NCBI GenBank assembly: GCA_944376695.1
Contig: CALWDM010000018.1
Coordinates: forward strand, 1 to 44,028
Reading direction: 5' to 3'
Length of the DNA stretch: 44,028 nt
Origin: an uncultured Mediterraneibacter sp.
GTDB taxonomy: Bacteria; Bacillota; Clostridia; Lachnospirales; Lachnospiraceae
Shown here: piece after piece, positions 33,607 through 43,300 of the stretch
Layout: every line of letters starts with the position of its first letter
How positions within the stretch are numbered: the first letter of the stretch is position 1
The notes under the pieces: model-generated
Databases searched by the model: none
Seen by the model: the letters and a program-made list of their open reading frames with translations, nothing else
What the model was told of the DNA's origin: nothing
Program-made: the position numbers and the translations under genes

Positions 33607-34392
33607 ATGGAATTTCTGAGTGCTGTACATACAGATAAAGGGATAAAAAAGAATACAAATCAGGATTCTGTCTTGATCAAAGAGGCGATCACGGACCACG
33701 GCAAAGTTTTCTTTGCCGCGGTCTGTGATGGTATGGGCGGTCTCGCGAAAGGCGAGGTCGCCAGTGCCACTCTGGTCAGGGCTTTTTCAGATTGGTTTGA
33801 AAACAGATTTCCGGTGTTCCTGTACGAGAAGAGGACTGCGGACGGGATCGACCGGATCGAGATGGAAAATGAATGGAATACACTGATACTCGATGTGAAT
33901 ACGAAGATCGCAGAATACGGACAGCAGTTTCACGCGGCGCTTGGAACGACGGCGGCGATAATCCTGTTCGCGGAAGGAAGATATTACATATTAAATATCG
34001 GGGACTCCAGAGTCTACAGGCTGAAAGGGCAGACCATCAGCCGGCTGACAAAGGATCAGACATTTGTACAGAAGGAGATCGATATGGGACGGATGACTCC
34101 CGAGGAAGCGAAGACGCATCCGCAGAGAAATGTACTGCTCCAGTGCGTTGGGGCGAGCGAGGTCATTATCCCGGAATTTGAACACGGAACTTACGGACCG
34201 GAAGAAGTCTATATGATATGTTCGGACGGATTCCGTCATGTGATCGCGGAGGAAGAGTTTGTAAAGCTTATGGCTCCCGACAAGATAAAAGAAGAAAAAG
34301 ATCTGCAGAATGCTGCGGTCTATTTTACGGAATTGAATAAATCACGTCAGGAGAAAGACAATATATCCGTTATCCTCCTGAAGACGTGTTAG
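33607..34392 (+). CDS. PP2C-family protein phosphatase
   Basis: A 261-residue cytoplasmic metal-dependent Ser/Thr phosphatase. The PP2C motifs are intact: NQDS near residue 18, AVCDGMGG (Asp41), GTTA, the GDSRVYRL strand, SDGFRHV and the final DNISVILL. It should remove phosphate from targets of the kinase encoded 11 bp downstream. This is the standard PP2C-kinase pairing in Firmicutes (PrpC/PrkC-like), but here the chromosomal context lacks the usual ribosome-biogenesis neighbours and instead includes an FHA protein. GGTGGA precedes the ATG. Confidence 0.93.
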   Translation: MEFLSAVHTDKGIKKNTNQDSVLIKEAITDHGKVFFAAVCDGMGGLAKGEVASATLVRAFSDWFENRFPVFLYEKRTADGIDRIEMENEWNTLILDVNTKIAEYGQQFHAALGTTAAIILFAEGRYYILNIGDSRVYRLKGQTISRLTKDQTFVQKEIDMGRMTPEEAKTHPQRNVLLQCVGASEVIIPEFEHGTYGPEEVYMICSDGFRHVIAEEEFVKLMAPDKIKEEKDLQNAAVYFTELNKSRQEKDNISVILLKTC

Positions 34393-34403
34393 AGGATAGA
34401 TAT

Positions 34404-36134
34404 ATGCTGGAAATAGGATCAATAGTAGACGGTAAATATAAAATCTTGAATAAGATCGGACAGGGCGGCATGAGCGTTGTCTATCTGGCGATGAACGAGA
34501 GAGCCAACAAGCAGTGGGCGATCAAAGAGGTCAGAAAAGACGGTACGAAAGACTATGAGGTCGTAAAGCAGGGACTGATCGCTGAAACGGATATCCTGAA
34601 ACGGCTTAATCATCCGCATCTTCCGAGCATCATCGATGTGATCGACTGTGACGATACATTTCTCATCGTCATGGATTATATCGAGGGAAGGACACTGGAC
34701 CACTGGCTTAAGAAAGAGGGCGCGCAGCCACAGGAACGCGTTGTGGAATGGGCCAAGCAGATCTGTGATGTGCTGGGATATCTCCACTCCAGAAAGCCGC
34801 CCATCATTTACAGAGACTTAAAACCTTCAAACGTCATGCTCAAGCCGGACGGCAAGATCATGATCATAGACTTCGGTACGGCGCGCGAGTTCAAGGAGCA
34901 GAGCATCGAGGATACGAAGTGCCTGGGTACGCAGGGCTATGCGGCGCCGGAGCAGTACGGCGGGCACGGCCAGACGGATGCAAGGACGGATATCTACAAT
35001 CTGGGCGCTACGATGTATCACTTACTGACCGGGCATAACCCCAGTCTCCCGCCCTACGAGATGTATCCGATCCGCCAGTGGAATCCGTCGCTTTCATCCG
35101 GACTCGAGGCGATCGTTACAAAGTGTACGCAGAGGAACCCGAACGACAGGTATCAGTCCTGTGCGGAGCTGATGTATGCGCTGGAGCATTTTGACGAGCT
35201 GGATATCGAATACAGGAAACAGCAGAAACGCAAATGGGGGACGTTCCTCGCGGCATGTTCCCTGACGGCGGTATCGCTGATCGGGTGTCTCGGCTTTAAA
35301 TTTGCAGAGAATTCTACGATAAAGAACAGCTACGACGGTTACCTCAGGGCAGCGTCCAACGCCGCCACGCAGGAAGAAAAAGTGGATTATTACCGGGATG
35401 CGATCAATCTCGACCCGTCCAGAGGAGATGCGTGGCTGAGCCTTCTCGATGTGTTCATCGATGGAACGGGAACCGGGGACGGCGGTCTCTTTACGCAGGA
35501 AGAAGACGTCCAGATGAAAGAGATCCTCGGCTATACGGGAAGCGGCAGCCGGACGAATGAGAGTTATCTTGAGAGTAATCAGGAGGCATATGACGAGTTC
35601 TCTTTCCAGATGGGACTGGCCTACTTCTATTATTACGGCGAAGAAGGAAATAAGCCGATGTCCCGGTCCTGGTTTGAGACGGCGGCAGAAAGCGGCAGCC
35701 TGGAGCCGAATAAAGTAGAGAGGGCAAAACGGTTTGCCAAGATCGCGGGATATTCCCAGAGACTGGATACAAGAGATCTGGCCGGCGACAGTGAAGTGTC
35801 CTATGCAGATTACTGGGCTGATATGGTAGAGCTTACGTCGGGAGACCTGACCGCTATCGATAATGAGCAGACGGCTCTTGTCATGTATAAAGAGATGGTT
35901 TACCAGATCTATAAGAATGCACTGAACTTCCGTCAGGCGGGAGTGACAGAGCAGGAGATGATGAATGAGCTGCAGAATATCCGCAGTATGCTGATGAGTG
36001 GATTTGCGACGGACGAAGTATCCGGCACGAAAAACGAGATACTGGAGAGCATCGGAGAAGCGGAAACTCAGGTGAATGCGGCGTTCAGCTCCCAGGCACG
36101 CCACACAGGAGGGGAAACAGATGCAGGAAACTGA
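34404..36134 (+). CDS. Transmembrane Ser/Thr protein kinase
   Basis: A 576-residue membrane kinase. The Hanks-type domain (about 11-270) shows the glycine loop GQGGMSVVY, Lys41 in WAIKEV, the catalytic loop RDLKPSN (Asp138), DFGTAR (Asp156), and an activation segment ending GTQGYAAPEQY. One transmembrane helix (about 276-296) leads to an external C-terminal domain of about 280 residues with TPR/Sel1-like helical repeats (for example YYRDAINLDPSRGDAWLSLLDVF). It lacks the PASTA domains of PrkC-type kinases, so the sensed signal is probably different. I chose ATG 34404 over GTG 34386 because AGAGGA lies seven bases upstream. The stop overlaps the next gene by 14 bases. Confidence 0.93.
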   Translation: MLEIGSIVDGKYKILNKIGQGGMSVVYLAMNERANKQWAIKEVRKDGTKDYEVVKQGLIAETDILKRLNHPHLPSIIDVIDCDDTFLIVMDYIEGRTLDHWLKKEGAQPQERVVEWAKQICDVLGYLHSRKPPIIYRDLKPSNVMLKPDGKIMIIDFGTAREFKEQSIEDTKCLGTQGYAAPEQYGGHGQTDARTDIYNLGATMYHLLTGHNPSLPPYEMYPIRQWNPSLSSGLEAIVTKCTQRNPNDRYQSCAELMYALEHFDELDIEYRKQQKRKWGTFLAACSLTAVSLIGCLGFKFAENSTIKNSYDGYLRAASNAATQEEKVDYYRDAINLDPSRGDAWLSLLDVFIDGTGTGDGGLFTQEEDVQMKEILGYTGSGSRTNESYLESNQEAYDEFSFQMGLAYFYYYGEEGNKPMSRSWFETAAESGSLEPNKVERAKRFAKIAGYSQRLDTRDLAGDSEVSYADYWADMVELTSGDLTAIDNEQTALVMYKEMVYQIYKNALNFRQAGVTEQEMMNELQNIRSMLMSGFATDEVSGTKNEILESIGEAETQVNAAFSSQARHTGGETDAGN

Positions 36135-36786
36135 ACAGCTTATCACGCTTTATCACACAGGCTTTATCATATTCCTTATCCTGACGATCCTGTTCGCAGC
36201 CTTAAGCGTGCTTCTCTTCTTCTTATTTAAGATACGCAGGGTATTTGATTATCTGACCGGCCGCGCCGAGAAGCGTACCATCCGGCAGATGGAAGAAGAA
36301 AACGCCCAGACAGGGAAACTCAGGCAGGATACATTTATACCGGAATTCACTGGCGATCTCTATAAGACGCCGAGCGGCAGCATCCCGCCGATCATCTATC
36401 CGCCTACCGGTGAGATGGCTACAGGCGGAGAGCCTACTGAAAAGATGCATACCGACGCATCACAGACACAGCCGCATGTGCAGGCACAGGGAGGAGGAAG
36501 GCTGAATACGGGCGGCGGTTACAGCGCCGGGACAGGCGGCGTAAGCCGGGGAGACGAGAAGACAGAACTCCTGCCCGATGGTTCAGAGGAGACGACGCTT
36601 CTGAACGGAGGCAGCGAAGAGACAACACTTCTCAGCGGGAATACCGCCGGAACACAGGGCGAGACGATGCTCCTTACACCGGAACTGGAACGGGCGATGC
36701 AGGAAGAGAGACAGAAGAGACCGTATTCCGGAAGGTTTGAGATCATAAAAGATATGATGCTGATCCATACGGAGGAGCGGATCTAG
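36121..36786 (+). CDS. Single-pass membrane protein with repeated ETTLL motifs
   Basis: A 221-residue protein of unknown family. One transmembrane helix (about 13-37) is followed by a basic stretch and a long flexible Gly/Thr/Pro-rich cytoplasmic region. It carries TELL (148-151), EETTLL twice (Glu157 and Glu167 leading) and ETMLL (181-185). The C-terminus has a conserved-looking helix and the tail RFEIIKDMMLIHTEERI. The motifs match those before the FHA domain of the first locus gene, so these threonines are candidate kinase targets and FHA ligands. ATG 36121 has AGGAGGGG upstream and overlaps the kinase gene; an earlier in-frame start (36076) lies inside the kinase gene. Confidence 0.82.
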   Translation: MQETEQLITLYHTGFIIFLILTILFAALSVLLFFLFKIRRVFDYLTGRAEKRTIRQMEEENAQTGKLRQDTFIPEFTGDLYKTPSGSIPPIIYPPTGEMATGGEPTEKMHTDASQTQPHVQAQGGGRLNTGGGYSAGTGGVSRGDEKTELLPDGSEETTLLNGGSEETTLLSGNTAGTQGETMLLTPELERAMQEERQKRPYSGRFEIIKDMMLIHTEERI

Positions 36787-36826
36787 TGTAAGCTGTCTGG
36801 ACGGTCTTATATCAGTATAGAAGAAG

Positions 36827-36840
36827 CATGCTGCAGCATG
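36827..36840. promoter_or_regulatory. 14-bp perfect palindrome upstream of the small membrane-protein gene
   Basis: CATGCTGCAGCATG, in the 79-bp gap between the ETTLL protein and the next gene, 25 bp before its ATG. It could be an operator or part of a hairpin. No T-run follows. Confidence 0.4.
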
Positions 36841-36865
36841 TGACAGGGAGGAAGATGATCAATAT

Positions 36866-37348
36866 ATGAACTTGATGAAGAAAGGGTTTGCAGGAGTTCT
36901 GGCGGCATTTGCCGTATCGGCGCTAAGCCCGGTGCTGATCCCGTTCGCTCTGGACGGGGACGGCAATCTGAACGGTGCGGGGTACGCAGCCGGGGTGATG
37001 TTCTGGCTGGGGATGATCGCCGGGATCATCGGGTATATCCTGCTGTACCTTCAATATAAAAAGAAGCGGTCAGAAAAGACGAAGCGAAAGCTGCCGTCCC
37101 CGCTGCGCTTCTTCAGCAACCGGCCGGCACAGGTCATGGACGCTGTGCTGATCATCGGTCTGATCGGAACGATTTACTGCATTGTAAATGTGACAGCGGA
37201 TCAGATCGTGGCAGCAGCATTTCTGCTGCTGGCACTGGCAGGGATCTACGCACATTTTCTGTTGAACGGAAATGTCTACCAATATATACGGAACTATAAA
37301 CCAAAGAATAAAAAAGTACAGCTTGAAAAGGAGAGGATTGAGAGATGA
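36866..37348 (+). CDS. Small multi-pass membrane protein
   Basis: A 160-residue hydrophobic protein with about four transmembrane segments (near 5-27, 38-63, 90-110 and 113-133), a basic loop (QYKKKRSEKTKRK) and a basic C-terminus. I recognise no family. The stop overlaps the start of the giant surface-protein gene (ATGA), so the two are translationally coupled. A role in export, anchoring or linking the surface protein to the kinase is possible but unproven. The start has GGGAGGA 14 bases upstream, somewhat far, so ATG 36875 is an alternative. Confidence 0.72.
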   Translation: MNLMKKGFAGVLAAFAVSALSPVLIPFALDGDGNLNGAGYAAGVMFWLGMIAGIIGYILLYLQYKKKRSEKTKRKLPSPLRFFSNRPAQVMDAVLIIGLIGTIYCIVNVTADQIVAAAFLLLALAGIYAHFLLNGNVYQYIRNYKPKNKKVQLEKERIER

Positions 37349-40300
37349 GAAAGAGTACAAGAAGCTGGAAAGAAAGGATATGCGCGCTGCTGCTCGCGGC
37401 GGTTATGGTCGTCACTTGGATGATGCCGAACGCGGCGCTGACGGCAGAGGCGGCGCCGGGGGATGCCGGGGCGGTGTACTTCAGCGTGCAGGATACAGAA
37501 GACAGCAATAAACTTCTGACGCAGGATATCGTGATCAAGGTATTTGACAATACAAATAACGAGGTCGCGAAAGTTGATAAAGCCGAAACGTCTGAGACCG
37601 ATCAGTCTCACGAAAATATGTTCAAAGTGACAGGGCTTGATTCAGACAATGAATATACTTATACCGTGGAAAAGAGCGGGTATGAGTATCAGAACGCACA
37701 GGCACAAAGATCTTTTAAGGCGACGGCATCAGAGGCGAATATAGCTGTCGGTATGAAAATGTCGGAAATACAATTAAGCATGTCTGAGCTGTCCCTGGAA
37801 GTCGGCGATAGTGCAGATCTGCCAAAAGTAGATAAACCGGTTGAAGAAGCCACATATACATGGTCTGTCACATCTGGTTCAGAAGGGTATGTAAGCGTAA
37901 GTAATGGAAAAGTTACTGCAAATGCTGCAGGAGCAGCAGGAGATGATGAGGAGAAGTCTGCTTCTATTCAGGTAAGTAATGGAAGAAAGACAGCAACGGT
38001 TGGTATTACTGTTTCTAAGAAAAGTTTCACAATGGGGTTGGGGTTGCAGGTGAATCCGAGTGAAGGGAAAGATCAGAATAAAGTTGAGCTTTCTGCAACT
38101 GGCATTCCGGAGGATGCAACCGGGACGCTTATATTTAAAGCAGGCGAAAATCAGATTGGGAACGTAACACTGCCAGCACTGCCAGGTGCGTCTGTAACAT
38201 ATAGAGATGTTGATGAGATTATCGGAGAGAAAACATTCTCTGTAGAATATTCCGGTGATACAAAATATAAAAAGCAGAATGGGTCAAACTCCGGTACTTA
38301 TACAAAGACACAGGATCTTGTTATCTCCGGTGAGTCATCGAAAACAGTAACCTATAGTGATTCTGATAATACATGGAATACTCCCTTTAACATTACGCTT
38401 GATTCGGATACGATCAAGGGCAGAAAGATCAGTGCTCAGGCGGAACTTACTGATTCCGGAAATGTTCCTAACGCTGTTTTAGCGTCAGATGTGGCGGATA
38501 TTACGGTAAATCAAGATAATACGATCACAGTTACCCCTAAAAATGCAGGTAAGATTAAGATTGTGATCACAGCAGAACAGGGAAGTACATATTATGGAAC
38601 AACTACCGCTGAATATGTTCTTACCGTAAACCGTCAGACAGTAGGGCTTGACGACATTACGTGGGAACCAGTCAGCAAGGTATATGATGGCGAGACGGGA
38701 TTCGTGCTGACAGGAACAGTTGACGGGACAAATGAGAAAATCGAAATCGGTGAACAGAATGCAAATACAGTCGATTCAAATGTATCTGTTGACGATAGTG
38801 ATAAGAAAACTCCAATTGCAAAAGACTTTACAGTTACACCGGGCACATATTATGCATCAGCAGAGAAGGATACAGGAAAGGCTGCAACAGCAAATATACA
38901 GCTTACAGTTGATGAATCTGCGAATACGGTTGAAGATAAAGATATTATAACGATTACACACAGACCCCTGTATCTGAAAGCCGGAAATACGGAACTGGTT
39001 TATGGTCAGAATATGAAAACGGCAATTGAAGGGATGACTGGTCTGATTACACTGTTGAATGGAAACGGTGCTGCCGATGATCCGGATTCTGGTCTGGTCA
39101 GAAACGAAACAGCTCCTGTATTGCCGGGAGCAACAATCACAGGAACAGATGAAAAGCTACATGTTTCCGTAAATGATGAAGACTTTACAGTAATTGTTCC
39201 GGCACTGGTAGACGATAATGGTGTCGATCATAGTATAAGCGGAAATTATAAATTTAAATTCAATGACGCGGATACGGGAATTCTTAAAGTTGAAAAACAG
39301 AGAGTAAATCCTGCGGATGCAATGGAAAGCATTGTTATCAGCAATACAGGTGAAGTGGGAATTTACGGGATAAATGATGGAGATTCTCTGGCAAAAGTAT
39401 ATGCAAGTATCAACAGCAGTGACAAATACGATGAAGACAGAAAATTGAAACTGGCAGTTAAAAATAATGCATTGACAGGACTTGACGAATATTATGACCG
39501 TGTATTGATCAAAATTGGAGAATCGGATTGGGTCAATGCGACAGATGATGATGGCATCAATCTTAAGACGCTTAAGGCTCTCGTAGACAGTGAGACTGAT
39601 GAACAAGTAATTGAGAACGTAATGATCCAGCTTGGAAGAAGTGATCAGGAAGCTACTGTTACAGAAGATATTAGCATGGGAAACTGGCTCTATGCTGATA
39701 ATAAAGCTCCGGTAGCAGTGATAGACGGATTCCATGTGACAGCATATTCCAAGATGATGGATGCGATAACATTCGGAATGTTCCGGCAGGATGTGTTTAA
39801 TGCGGATATTACTGTTACCGACGAGGGCAGCGGTATCCCGGATACAGATGTCAGACCTCAGCAGTATTACGTAAAAGAGCTTGGCAGTGAGATTACAGAT
39901 GAAGATCTCACAAGCGAAGAAGTGAAAAAAATGATCGAGGAAATCGATCAGGCGCAGGATTCTGCTGACGGTTGGAAAAAGCTTGAACTTTCGGCAGAAG
40001 GAGAAGCAGTAATACCGGTAGGTGCAGCTGAGAATGAAGAAGCAGTTGAGAATAATTATCTTATCTTCATTCAGACAGTTGATAATGTTGGCAATTGCAA
40101 GGTATATGTATCGAACGGAATTGTAATTGAGAGACAGCTCCCCACGATTGACTGTGAGTTCAAGGAAGAAAATTATGTATTCACGACGGCAGACGGTACA
40201 CTCGGATACAGTGGTGATGTAGCATATGAACTGCAGATTACAGATCCGGAAGAGTTCTTTTCAGGAATCGATAAGATTGAGGTTACAGTAGAACAGGGTG

Positions 40301-43300
40301 GACAGACTGTTGCGGGCAGCGAAGGGGATATTATAGAACTGGATGCCGGGACGATATATGAAAATTCATATACTTTTAATGCTCCGGATAAGTCTCCTGC
40401 AGAAAAAACAGGATATACACATGCTGAATTGAGCAAAGACTCTGTTCAGAAAATTAATGGCGTAATTGTTGCGGATGACATAATATTAAATGACGTTGTA
40501 CTGAAAGTGAAAGCTACTGACAGAGCCGGAAATGAATCGGAATTGTTTACACAGAAACTGTACATTGATGATGGTAAACCGGAAATCGATGTGAAGTTTG
40601 ATAAGACAAACGATGAGACATCGGATCAGCTTCCTGTACCAGAGTATTATCAAGACAGCCGTACAATGACAATTTCTTATACAGATAGGAATCTTGGATT
40701 CAATACAACGGAGCCGGCAGAAAGTTTTAACCTTGCAGATGTGGCGAAAGAAAATATTTGGTTTGATTTTAAGCTTGGAAATCCGGATGATGGCGCCGCT
40801 GTAAGTCAGTATTCACTTGCAGAGCTTGCAGATTTAAAGGATGACGCAGGAAATGCAATGATTGAAGTAAAACTGATAAGTGACAGTCAGCCGGGGGTAA
40901 CGGATGCGGCAGATTATAAAAACGGTCGAACCGTTACATTTGAATTGAAATTTGTGGGACAGAGTGAATATACGATTACTCCGCACTGCGTAGATGAAAT
41001 GGGATTTGCGGAGAAGGGAGAAGAGGAATACTTTGTCGTGGACACGGAGGATCCGGTGATCACGGATGTGTCATATACCTGTTATGATCCGAAAGTACAG
41101 GGTGAAGACAAATATGTAGCGTTTGATCCGTCAAATGCAAAGAATACGACAATCTGTGTCACGGTAACAATGAAAGAACATTTCTTTAATCTGGATGGCG
41201 ATTTTGTACCCGGGCAGATTGGAGTGACTCTGAATGCAGAGGACCTTGCGAAGAACGATGACAATGATGCCGCATATTATCAGCAGTATTATCGGGATTA
41301 TGTGAACGATCCGGATAATTGGAGTACGACGGATACGGATGTCTGGCAGATAAATATTTATTTTGCAAATGATGCGAATTATACGTTTGACTTCACTTAT
41401 AAAGATCTGGCGAACAGATCTGATACTATGGATCAGCAGACATTCACATACGATAACACTAAGCCGGACGAGGGTGAGATAACTGTAACAACAAATGACG
41501 GAGCCAATACATGGTCATGGATAGATAGATTCCTTGATACGATTACATTTGGATTTTTCGATAAATTCAGCAATAAAAATATACCGGTTACAATGTCGGC
41601 TCACGATGTTACATCAGGTGTCGCCAAGATTGAACATTATGATCCGATCCGGGCAATGACACAGGAAGAAGTGGAAAGTCTGCCGGCAGATGCATGGACG
41701 TCTTATGGCGAGAGTGGGTATGAGATATCACCAGACCGTCAGTTTGTTCCATATATGAAAGTGACAGATTATGCAGGAAATGTGTCGTACTTCAGTACGG
41801 AATCCGGATTTGTAGCAGATCAGACAGGTCCGTCGATCAGCCTTGAATGTACAAATCTGAACCAGGCGCGTAATGGAATCTTCAGTCAGGCGACCGGTCC
41901 GGTAAGTTTCCGTGTGACAGCGCAGGATGTTGAGACAGAGACATATTCAGGAATCAAAGAGATTTGGTATGAAGTCCATGCAGAAGGAAATGCATCTGGA
42001 TCTATTGAGAAAGTGGTTCTGTTCAATGCCGCAGAAGAGGGCGAAGAAGCTCAGAGACAGAATAAAGAAGTACGCACATGTGACTTTACAGTTCCGACAA
42101 GTGAAGCATTTAACAGTAATACGGTAGTTGTTACGGCACATGCAGTAGATCTGTCAGGCAATGAGGTTACAGATACAGAAACTGTAAGCATAGATATCAC
42201 TGCCCCGACCATCGACGTCACTTACGACCTGAACAGCCCGCAGAACGACCGCTACTATAACGCAACCCGTACAGCGACAGTCACAGTGACAGAGCGTAAC
42301 TTCGATCCGTCGGCAGTGAGATTCAACATCACGAACACAGACGGAACACAGCCGTCCATCAGCGGATGGAGCCACAGCGAAGACTCCGGCGTATTGGACA
42401 GCGCGACACATACATGTACCGTGACATTTGCGGCGGACGGTGATTACACCTTTACGCTGAACACGACAGACCTGGCCGGAAATGATTCAAACTACACAAG
42501 AGTAGATGACTTCACGATCGACCAGACAGATCCGACGATCCAGGTATCTTATAACAATAACAACGATGCCGAGCCGGGATACTTCAACGCAGACCGCACA
42601 GCGACGATCACTATCACAGAGCATAACTTCAATGCAGCAGACGTCAATACAGCGATCACGGCTTCACTGGAAGGCAGAGGAGTAGCGGCACCGGGACTTG
42701 GCGGATGGAGCACAAGAGGAGACGTGCACACGGCGAGCGTGACATTCTCAGCGGATGCGGATTACACATTTGACGTAGACTACACAGACCTCGCAGGAAA
42801 TGCAGCGGCTGATTATGAGCAGGACAGATTTACCGTTGACCAGACGGCTCCGGAGCTTGAGTTCTTCGATATCGAAGACAAGTCGGCAAACAACGGTGTA
42901 GTGGCGCCGGGCGTGCGTTACAGCGACAACAACTACACAGAGAACGGAGTGGAGATCACGCTGGAAGGCGCAAATAACGGAGAGGTGGCATTGAACGCCG
43001 ACCGCTCATCCATCCCGAACGGCGAGAGCATTAAGATGGCAGACTTCGAGCGCATAAAAGAGAATGACGATCTCTACACGATGACAGCAGTGATCACAGA
43101 CCGCGCCGGAAATGAGACGGAAGATTCCGTGATCTTCTCCGTCAACAGATTTGGTTCCGTATTCGTACTGTCTGATGACACACAGAAACTGGTTGACAAG
43201 TATTACACCAACGAAGAGCAGGATCTTGTCGTGACCGAGATCAATGTGGACAGCCTTGTATTTAACGGCATTTCCTACGGACGCGACGGAGAGCTTGTGG

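Noticed and set aside
35094-36146. 350-codon minus-strand open frame over the kinase gene
   Set aside because: Antisense to the kinase external domain; no start signal and no recognisable motifs.
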